Shown here piece by piece: positions 1-4,449 of a stretch of 5,054 nt of DNA. Made by a program: the position numbers and the translations under genes. Source of the stretch: Alphaproteobacteria bacterium (GTDB taxonomy: Bacteria; Pseudomonadota; Alphaproteobacteria; Acetobacterales; Acetobacteraceae); the NCBI GenBank assembly GCA_026225015.1, contig JAMFRY010000074.1, positions 1-5,054 of the forward strand, written 5' to 3'. Under the pieces are notes generated by a model, which was not told where the DNA came from, did not search any database, and worked only from the letters and a program-made list of their open reading frames with translations. Each line of letters begins with the position of its first letter. Positions within the stretch are counted from its first letter, which is position 1.

Positions 1-134
1 CGTCATGCCCGGCGAAGGCCGGGCATCCACGACTTATCTGCGATCAACCCAAGAACGAAAAGGTTGGGCTACCTCTTGATCCAGGCGCCGTAACGAAAAA
101 AATCGTGGATGCCCGGCCTTCGCCGGGCATGACG
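1..134. repeat. Inverted-repeat element with two 32-bp REP-like palindromic arms
   Basis: Positions 1-32 and 103-134 are perfect reverse complements over 32 bp and are separated by a 70-bp centre. Each arm is also a hairpin: ATGCCCGGC, loop GAAG, GCCGGGCAT (5-26 in the left arm), flanked by CGT/ACG that can pair further. The centre contains smaller dyads, such as GATCAA (42-47) with TTGATC (76-81). Palindromes of the form CGTCATGCCCGG...CCGGGCAT are commonly dispersed between genes in alphaproteobacteria, which is general knowledge. This pair resembles a BIME or a small MITE. No coding potential is evident. The left end coincides with the window edge, so the element may extend further. Confidence 0.85.
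96..134 (-). terminator. Probable intrinsic terminator of the DAHP synthase gene, formed by the right REP arm
   Basis: Read on the minus strand, the right arm folds as CGTC-ATGCCCGGC-GAAG-GCCGGGCAT-CCACGA and is followed directly by seven T's (A96-A102 on the plus strand). It begins 19 nt after the aroG stop codon. A GC-rich stem followed by a T-run is the usual intrinsic terminator layout. The two unpaired C's and the A before the T-run make it slightly imperfect. The left arm has no comparable T-run on the plus strand. Confidence 0.65.
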
Positions 135-153
135 TGGTTGTGCTGACGATGAG

Positions 154-1233
154 TCAATCGCAAAGGCCTCTAGTATCCGAATTCTTCCGCCGGCTACGCA
201 CCGCGTCTGCCAATCGCTGCAGCGTCCGCGCTGATTCATCCCAGCCGAGGCAGCCATCGGTAATGCTTTGCCCGTAAACCGGCGCCCGGCCTGCTGCCAA
301 ATCCTGCCTTCCGCCCACGAGATTGCTTTCAATCATCACGCCGATAATCTGGCGATCGCCCAGCGCAAGCTGTCCGGCGATATCGGCGATGACCAAAGGC
401 TGGCGTTCCGGGTCTTTGCCGCTATTGGCGTGGCTGGCATCGATCATGATGCGCGGCGGCAGACCGCGGCGCTGCATTTGGGCGCTTGCCTCTCTCACGC
501 TGACGGCGTCGTAATTCGGCCTGGCGCCGCCGCGCAGGATGACATGGCAATCCTCGTTGCCCGTGGTGGCCGCAATGGCTGCCTCGCCGTGCTCGGTGAT
601 CGCCAGAAAATGGTGCGCTGACATCGCCGCTTGCATGGCGTCCGCCGCGACCGATACATCGCCATTCGTGGCGTTCTTGAATCCCACCGCGCAGGATAGG
701 CCCGAGGCGAGTTCGCGATGCACCTGGCTTTCGGTTGTACGGGCGCCGATTGCCCCCCAACTCACCAGGTCCGCGATATATTGCGGGCTCATGCTATCCA
801 GGAACTCGCAGCCCGCCGGCAGGCCCAGAAGGTTGATCCCCACGAGCAGTTCGCGCGCCAGACGCAGGCCCTGATTGATGGCGAAACTCCCATCCAGAAA
901 CGGATCATTGATGAGCCCCTTCCAGCCGATCGTGCTGCGCGGCTTCTCGAAATACACCCGCATGATAATTTCCAGGCTGTCCGCATGTCGCCGCCGTTCC
1001 GCTGCCAGAAGTTTTGCATAGTCCATCGCGGCTTCGGCGTCATGGATCGAGCATGGGCCGGTGATCACCAGCAGGCGGTCGTCATGGCCATGGAGAATAT
1101 CATGCACCGCCCGGCGCGCGCGACGCACGGTCGCGGCGGCCTGATCCGGCACCGGATGTTCCCGCCGGATTTGCAGCGGGGTATCCAACGGGCGCATTTC
1201 TCGAAGGCGTATATCTTGCAGTCCATCCGGCAT
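154..1233 (-). CDS. aroG: 3-deoxy-7-phosphoheptulonate (DAHP) synthase, type I-alpha (AroG/AroF/AroH family)
   Basis: This cytoplasmic enzyme condenses phosphoenolpyruvate with erythrose 4-phosphate to DAHP, the committed step of the shikimate pathway to Phe, Tyr and Trp. From the ATG at 1233 the product is 359 aa, against about 350 for E. coli AroG, and the recalled E. coli numbering fits exactly. Visible are GPCSIHD (59-65) with metal ligand C61, the R92 and K97 region (RVYFEKPRS), the GARTTESQVHRELASGLS block (163-180), K186, R234, H268 in SHANS, E302, and D326 in SITD. The feedback-site region (P150, S180) is kept, but which amino acid inhibits cannot be read. The ATG at 1233 is chosen because AAGGA lies 8 nt upstream. 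The longer frame from a TTG at 1281 starts inside the attenuator hairpin. An attenuator lies upstream and katG diverges. The symbol aroG is by family; aroF or aroH is equally possible. Confidence 0.95.
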   Translation of the reverse strand: MPDGLQDIRLREMRPLDTPLQIRREHPVPDQAAATVRRARRAVHDILHGHDDRLLVITGPCSIHDAEAAMDYAKLLAAERRRHADSLEIIMRVYFEKPRSTIGWKGLINDPFLDGSFAINQGLRLARELLVGINLLGLPAGCEFLDSMSPQYIADLVSWGAIGARTTESQVHRELASGLSCAVGFKNATNGDVSVAADAMQAAMSAHHFLAITEHGEAAIAATTGNEDCHVILRGGARPNYDAVSVREASAQMQRRGLPPRIMIDASHANSGKDPERQPLVIADIAGQLALGDRQIIGVMIESNLVGGRQDLAAGRAPVYGQSITDGCLGWDESARTLQRLADAVRSRRKNSDTRGLCD

Positions 1234-1241
1234 GGCGATAA

Positions 1242-1246
1242 TCCTT
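1242..1246 (-). promoter_or_regulatory. Ribosome binding site that decides the DAHP synthase start
   Basis: The minus strand reads AAGGA followed by 8 nt (TTATCGCC) and ATG at 1233-1231. The site lies downstream of the attenuator T-run (1271-1265), so it is transcribed only when termination fails. This supports the 359-aa protein over a 375-aa form starting at TTG 1281. Confidence 0.75.
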
Positions 1247-1264
1247 GGCTCGCCTTGCTGGCAT

Positions 1265-1290
1265 AAAAAAACCGCCAGCAAGGCTGACGG
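1265..1290 (-). terminator. Attenuator: intrinsic terminator between leader ORF and DAHP synthase gene
   Basis: The minus strand reads CCGTCAGC, loop CTT, GCTGGCGG, then seven T's. The 8-bp stem has one T-G wobble, and two flanking A-T pairs (AA at 1292-1291 with the first two T's) can extend it. It lies 24 nt after the leader ORF stop codon and 31 nt before the aroG ATG, so it would stop transcription before the gene. Its 5' arm can instead pair with an upstream segment (see the antiterminator entry), which is the mark of an attenuator rather than a gene-end terminator. Confidence 0.85.
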
Positions 1291-1344
1291 TTGAGAGAGA
1301 GTTGGTTGCGTGGTTTAAATCGCGCGCGCTCTTTCCGCCGTCAG
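1284..1344 (-). promoter_or_regulatory. Antiterminator pairing competing with the aroG attenuator
   Basis: CTGACGG within leader codons 18-20 (plus-strand 1338-1344) is the exact complement of CCGTCAG (1284-1290), the 5' arm of the terminator. AGAG (1329-1332) and a downstream CTCT could add four more pairs across an internal loop. An earlier segment, CCGCCG in leader codons 3-5 (1382-1387), can pair with CGGCGG (1335-1340), which overlaps the same antiterminator strand. This gives the standard 1:2, 2:3, 3:4 arrangement. The complementarity is seen directly. The switching is inferred and has not been tested by folding energies. Confidence 0.7.
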
Positions 1345-1395
1345 ATTTGACTGCGTAAAGTTATACCAAACGAAGCTGGCGCGGCGGTTGACCAT
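1315..1395 (-). CDS. Aromatic leader peptide for attenuation of DAHP synthase (26 aa)
   Basis: A short ORF runs from ATG (1395) to TAA (1315) on the minus strand, upstream of the attenuator. Residues 8-13 are FVWYNF (codons TTC GTT TGG TAT AAC TTT): four aromatic codons in six, covering Phe, Trp and Tyr. These are the end products of the pathway that the downstream enzyme starts. In ribosome-mediated attenuation, stalling at such codons leaves the antiterminator segment (codons 18-20) free, and fast translation lets the terminator form. The predicted -10 box lies 7 nt before the A of ATG, leaving no room for a Shine-Dalgarno site on the mRNA, so the ORF is probably leaderless. The trpL leader ORF of Sinorhizobium meliloti is a known leaderless example. 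The peptide itself probably has no catalytic role. Confidence 0.8.
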   Translation of the reverse strand: MVNRRASFVWYNFTQSNLTAERARAI

Positions 1396-1401
1396 GGCGG
1401 C

Positions 1402-1429
1402 AGAATAATGAGCCGCGACCTCAAGTCAA
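1402..1429 (-). promoter_or_regulatory. Sigma70-like promoter of the leader-aroG transcript
   Basis: On the minus strand, TTGACT (plus 1424-1429, 5 of 6 to the -35 consensus) is followed by a 16-bp spacer and TATTCT (1402-1407, 4 of 6 to the -10 consensus). A start 7 nt downstream of the -10 falls on A1395, the first base of the leader ATG. The -35 is strong and the -10 moderate. Placement exactly upstream of the leader ORF supports the call. Confidence 0.65.
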
Positions 1430-1468
1430 TCCCAACGGAAAACCCTTATCCGCTTGGAGGGAATGCTG

Positions 1469-1505
1469 ATAGGTTTTATCGATCAATCTTATCCATAAAA
1501 TCAAT
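1469..1505 (+). promoter_or_regulatory. Candidate OxyR-type operator upstream of katG
   Basis: The sequence reads ATAG-N7-CGAT-N7-ATCC-N7-CAAT, against the OxyR pattern ATAG-N7-CTAT-N7-ATAG-N7-CTAT: 12 of the 16 specified positions match with correct 11-bp periodicity. OxyR is a common peroxide-responsive activator of katG in proteobacteria. The stretch is AT-rich against GC-rich surroundings, so chance matches are easier here. No oxyR gene is present in the window. An alternative is another LysR-type or metal regulator, because an ATAGGT (1469-1474) and ACCTAT (1509-1514) dyad spans the same stretch. Confidence 0.4.
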
Positions 1506-1534
1506 TTTACCTATGAGGCGTTAGTCGGTCTTAT
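1506..1534 (+). promoter_or_regulatory. Candidate katG promoter
   Basis: TTTACC (1506-1511, 4 of 6) is followed by a 17-bp spacer and TCTTAT (1529-1534, 4 of 6). The -35 abuts the end of the OxyR-like site, the usual geometry for an OxyR-activated promoter with weak core boxes. It would give a 5' untranslated leader of about 50 nt. An alternative pair, TTATCC with TATGAG about 17 bp later, starting near 1489, cannot be excluded. Confidence 0.35.
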
Positions 1535-1592
1535 CAACTTGCCCGGCTTTTAGCGTTGGCCGGCATAAAATCCAGGAAAGGAATGCAGAGAC

Positions 1593-3779
1593 ATGGACGG
1601 TGACAGCAAATGCCCGGTTGATCATGGGGGCCAAAAAAAGACCACCACAGTTTTGAAGATGTCGAATGAGCAGTGGTGGCCGAATCAGCTCAGCGTCAAA
1701 CTTCTCCACCAACATTCGCCACGATCGAATCCTTATGGTGAGGATTTCAACTATGCGGAGGCGTTCAAGACCCTCGACCTCAAGGTGGTGAAGCAGGATT
1801 TATACGCCCTGATGACCGATTCGCAGGAATGGTGGCCGGCGGATTTCGGCCATTACGGGCCGTTTTTCATCCGCATGGCCTGGCACAGCGCCGGCACCTA
1901 CCGGATCGGCGATGGCCGCGGCGGCGCCGCCGGCGGTACCCAGCGCTTTGCGCCGTTGAATAGCTGGCCCGATAACGCCAGCCTGGACAAGGCGCGGCGG
2001 CTGCTCTGGCCGATCAAGCAGAAATATGGAAGCAAGCTCTCCTGGGCCGATCTGCTGGTTCTCACTGGCAATTGCGCGCTGGAATCGATGGGGCTCAAAA
2101 CCTTCGGTTACGGCGGCGGACGTGAGGATTATTGGGAACCCGAGGAGGATGTGGATTGGGGGCCGGAAAACACCTGGCTCGGCAATGACCGCTATAAGGG
2201 CGAGCGGCAGCTCGATAACCCGCTGGGTGCGGTGCAGATGGGGCTGATTTACGTGAATCCGGAAGGCCCCGATGGCCAGCCGGACCCGCTGGCCTCGGCC
2301 CGCGACATTCGCGAAACCTTCGCCCGCATGGCGATGAATGACGAGGAGACGGTGGCGCTGATCGCCGGCGGCCATACCTTCGGCAAGACCCATGGCGCGG
2401 CCGACCCCGGCAGATATGTCGGCCCGGAGCCGGAAGCGGCGCCAATCGAGGCGCAAGGGCTGGGCTGGCGCAACAGCTTCGGCACTGGCGTGGGCGCCGA
2501 TGCGATCACCAGCGGATTGGAAGGTATCTGGACCGCCACGCCGACCCAATGGGGCAACGGGTTCTTCGACAACCTCTTCGGCTTTGAATGGGAGCTGAGC
2601 AAGAGCCCGGCCGGCGCCTGGCAATGGGTGCCCCAGGGCGGCGCCGGCGCAGATACGGTGCCGGACGCTTACGACCCCGCGAAGCGCCACGCCCCCACCA
2701 TGCTCACCACCGATCTGGCGCTTCGCCTGGACCCGATCTATGGGCCGATCTCGAAGCGTTTCCATAAGCATCCCGAGCAGTTTGCGGAGGCTTTTGCGAA
2801 AGCCTGGTACAAGCTCGTGCATCGCGATATGGGGCCACATTCGCGCCTGCTGGGGCCGGAAGTACCCGAACCGCAGCTCTGGCAGGACCCGGTGCCGGCA
2901 GTCGATCATCCGCTCATCGGCGAGACGGACATCGCCGGGCTGAAAGCCAAGATACTGGCGTCCGGCTTGACGATCTCGCAACTGGTGACGACCGCCTGGG
3001 CGGCAGCGTCCAGCTTCCGCGGCACCGATAAACGCGGCGGCGCGAACGGCGCGCGCATTCGCCTGGCGCCGCAAAAGGATTGGGAGGTGAACCAGCCGGC
3101 GGAACTCGCCAAAGTGCTGACGAAGCTGCAGCAAGTGCAGGCTGAATTCAACGCGTCCTTGAGCGGTGGCAAAAAGGTTTCGCTTGCCGATGTCATCGTG
3201 CTGGGCGGCAATGCCGCGGTGGAAACGGCCGCGAGAAAATCCGGTCAGACGGTGAGCGTTAAATTCAAACCGGGCCGGACGGATGCCACGGAGCAGCAGA
3301 CCGATGTGGAATCCTTCGCGGTGCTGGAGCCGGCGGCCGATGGTTTCCGCAATTACGCCAAACCCGGCCTGCCAAGACCGTTAGCGGAGATGTTGGTAGA
3401 CAAAGCGCATCTGTTGACGTTGAGCGCACCGGAATTGACGGTGCTTGTGGGGGGCTTGCGCGTGCTGGGGGCGAATGTCAGGCACTCGAAACTGGGTGTG
3501 TTCACGGACAAGACCGAGACGTTGAGCAACGACTTCTTCGTCAACCTGCTGGACATGCGTACGAAGTGGCAGGCGACCGCCGAAGAGGGTATTTATACCG
3601 GGCGTGACGCCAAGACCGGCGCCGAGAAATGGACCGCGACCAGCGTAGATTTGATCTTCGGCTCCAATTCGCAATTGCGGGCGGTGGCGGAGGTCTATGC
3701 CTGCGCGGATTCGTTGCCGAAGTTTACCAGTGACTTTGCAGCTGCATGGGGCAAGGTGATGGATCTGGACCGGTTTTAG
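1593..3779 (+). CDS. katG: Bifunctional catalase-peroxidase KatG
   Basis: This heme enzyme disproportionates hydrogen peroxide and also acts as a broad peroxidase, protecting the cell from oxidative stress. The 728-aa product is full length for the family and has two peroxidase-like domains. The N-terminal domain (about 30-420) carries the active site: distal R94, W97, H98 in IRMAWHSAGTYR; proximal H261 in GGHTFGKTH, with W313 and D374; channel D127 in SWPDN; and mobile R411 in HRDMGP. The covalent adduct that gives catalase activity is complete: W97, Y220 (GLIYVNPEG) and M246 (RMAMND). The C-terminal half (about 430-728) is the duplicated domain without heme. It ends in the typical KVMDLDRF. 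An AAGGA at 1578-1582 lies 10 nt before the ATG, and the N-terminus aligns with family members (KCPV, WWPNQL). It is transcribed alone, divergent from aroG and convergent with pqiC. Confidence 0.97.
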   Translation: MDGDSKCPVDHGGQKKTTTVLKMSNEQWWPNQLSVKLLHQHSPRSNPYGEDFNYAEAFKTLDLKVVKQDLYALMTDSQEWWPADFGHYGPFFIRMAWHSAGTYRIGDGRGGAAGGTQRFAPLNSWPDNASLDKARRLLWPIKQKYGSKLSWADLLVLTGNCALESMGLKTFGYGGGREDYWEPEEDVDWGPENTWLGNDRYKGERQLDNPLGAVQMGLIYVNPEGPDGQPDPLASARDIRETFARMAMNDEETVALIAGGHTFGKTHGAADPGRYVGPEPEAAPIEAQGLGWRNSFGTGVGADAITSGLEGIWTATPTQWGNGFFDNLFGFEWELSKSPAGAWQWVPQGGAGADTVPDAYDPAKRHAPTMLTTDLALRLDPIYGPISKRFHKHPEQFAEAFAKAWYKLVHRDMGPHSRLLGPEVPEPQLWQDPVPAVDHPLIGETDIAGLKAKILASGLTISQLVTTAWAAASSFRGTDKRGGANGARIRLAPQKDWEVNQPAELAKVLTKLQQVQAEFNASLSGGKKVSLADVIVLGGNAAVETAARKSGQTVSVKFKPGRTDATEQQTDVESFAVLEPAADGFRNYAKPGLPRPLAEMLVDKAHLLTLSAPELTVLVGGLRVLGANVRHSKLGVFTDKTETLSNDFFVNLLDMRTKWQATAEEGIYTGRDAKTGAEKWTATSVDLIFGSNSQLRAVAEVYACADSLPKFTSDFAAAWGKVMDLDRF

Positions 3780-3781
3780 TA

Positions 3782-3805
3782 GGGTTGGGCAACACCCGCC
3801 TTTTT
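3782..3805 (+). terminator. katG intrinsic terminator
   Basis: Immediately after the katG stop, GGGTTGGG, loop CAACA, CCCGCC can pair with a small bulge opposite the G, and five T's (3801-3805) follow. It is the less perfect of the two mirrored units. The larger dyad with 3832-3852 (CACCCGCC with GGCGGGTG) could add stability. Confidence 0.55.
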
Positions 3806-3813
3806 CCCCGGTG

Positions 3814-3852
3814 AAAAAGGCCAGTGAATAAGGCGGGTGAAAAAGGCGGGTG
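3814..3852. repeat. Three tandem 13-bp units
   Basis: Three consecutive 13-bp units are seen: AAAAAGGCCAGTG (3814-3826), AATAAGGCGGGTG (3827-3839) and AAAAAGGCGGGTG (3840-3852). The second and third differ at one base, the first and third at two. They match the reverse complement of the REP unit core (CACCCGCCTTTTT, 3793-3805), so they probably arose by local duplication of that unit. Confidence 0.7.
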
Positions 3853-3861
3853 ATGCCCGCC
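3840..3861 (-). terminator. Intrinsic terminator of the pqiB-pqiC operon
   Basis: The minus strand reads GGCGGG, loop CATCA, CCCGCC and then five T's. The perfect 6-bp GC stem begins directly after the TAG stop of the pqiC-like gene (3862-3864). This is a textbook intrinsic terminator and marks the end of this operon. Confidence 0.8.
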
Positions 3862-4449
3862 CTACTCTCCTTGATCTAACGCAATTTGGTTCGCCACCGC
3901 ATCCGCCAGCCCGGCCCAGAGCGTGCTCATCGCCGCCATCGTGCCGGGAACATCCTCGCCGGCGGGCATGGCGCTCGATTGCAGGGTTCTGATCCACAGG
4001 AAGCGGTCATCCGCTTGCTGCTTCAGCGCCGCCTGCGCGATCAAGGCTACGCGCCCGGTTGCATCCGGATCGAAGCGCAGGACACTGATTTCCACCAGCA
4101 GTTCGGCTGGCGCGCCGACCATTCCGCTGCTCGCGGTGATGGTCACCTGCGGCAGGCGCTGGGCCAGATTTTGGGCCAGAACAGATTGCAGCATCTGGCC
4201 GAGTGGCTCCGCCCAGAGGTCATTGGCGGAGGCGGCGAACTGATATTGGCCGCTCGGCTTGGCGATGCCATTCTGGTTGAGGTATTCCGGGACGCCGATC
4301 TCCCTCACCTCAATCAATTCCTGCCGGGTTTGTTCCACCACGCCGGCAACGGGGGCGAGGCGGAAATACTGCGCCGGCGGCGCAGTCGCGCAGCCATCCA
4401 GCGCGGCGGCTAGGGCGATTTGCAGGAGATGCCGCCTTTGCAGGCTCAT
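3862..4449 (-). CDS. pqiC: PqiC-like ABC transport auxiliary lipoprotein (DUF330 family)
   Basis: This is probably an outer-membrane-anchored lipoprotein that docks a PqiB-type MCE tunnel to the outer membrane for lipid traffic across the periplasm. The 195-aa product is close to the usual size for the family. It starts with a short signal peptide (RR at 5-6, hydrophobic about 8-17) and a lipobox-like LDGC with the lipidated Cys at 20. The Asp at -2 is unusual. Family landmarks are YFRLAP (28-33), IGVPEYLNQNGI (51-62) and WAEPL (79-83) followed by an amphipathic segment (MLQSVLAQNLAQRLP), all recalling PqiC. The start codon overlaps the upstream gene's stop (ATGA), and GGAGG (4458-4462) lies 8 nt before the ATG, so translation is likely coupled. 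The gene ends at a strong terminator. Family membership is confident; the transported lipid is unknown. Confidence 0.85.
   Translation of the reverse strand: MSLQRRHLLQIALAAALDGCATAPPAQYFRLAPVAGVVEQTRQELIEVREIGVPEYLNQNGIAKPSGQYQFAASANDLWAEPLGQMLQSVLAQNLAQRLPQVTITASSGMVGAPAELLVEISVLRFDPDATGRVALIAQAALKQQADDRFLWIRTLQSSAMPAGEDVPGTMAAMSTLWAGLADAVANQIALDQGE

Larger units (their letters stand above)
3778..3866. repeat. Inverted pair of REP-like units between convergent genes
   Basis: The left unit (3778-3806) reads AGTAGGG-TTGGGCAA-CACCCGCC-TTTTTC. The reverse complement of the right unit (3839-3866) is AGTAGGG-CGGGCAT-CACCCGCC-TTTTTC. The two arms thus form an imperfect inverted repeat of about 28 bp around a 32-bp centre. 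They overlap the stop codons of katG (3777-3779) and the pqiC-like gene (3862-3864). GTAGGG(T/C)GGGCA-type palindromes are widespread dispersed intergenic repeats in proteobacteria, so this looks like a REP-derived pair that now acts as the shared gene end. Confidence 0.75.

Noticed and set aside
1..134. CRISPR-like repeat pair
   Set aside because: There are only two copies, in inverted rather than direct orientation, without regular spacers; the pair fits a REP doublet.
69..332. 87-codon minus-strand frame running from aroG into the palindromic element
   Set aside because: Most of it overlaps the end of aroG in another frame and it ends in the repeat element. Nothing supports translation.
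718..1266. 182-codon plus-strand open frame opposite the DAHP synthase gene
   Set aside because: It is a shadow of the conserved aroG reading frame, with no ribosome site or family resemblance.
1265..1395. Riboswitch or T-box explanation for the aroG leader
   Set aside because: No T-box specifier or conserved aptamer features were seen, whereas a translated ORF with aromatic codons fits the alternative stems directly.
1800..3134. 444-codon minus-strand open frame inside katG
   Set aside because: It lies wholly antisense to a clear katG. High GC at third positions commonly opens such frames, and its translation resembles no family I recognise.
3886..4413. 175-codon plus-strand open frame opposite the PqiC-like gene
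   Set aside because: It is antisense to a recognised lipoprotein gene and has arginine- and histidine-rich shadow composition.
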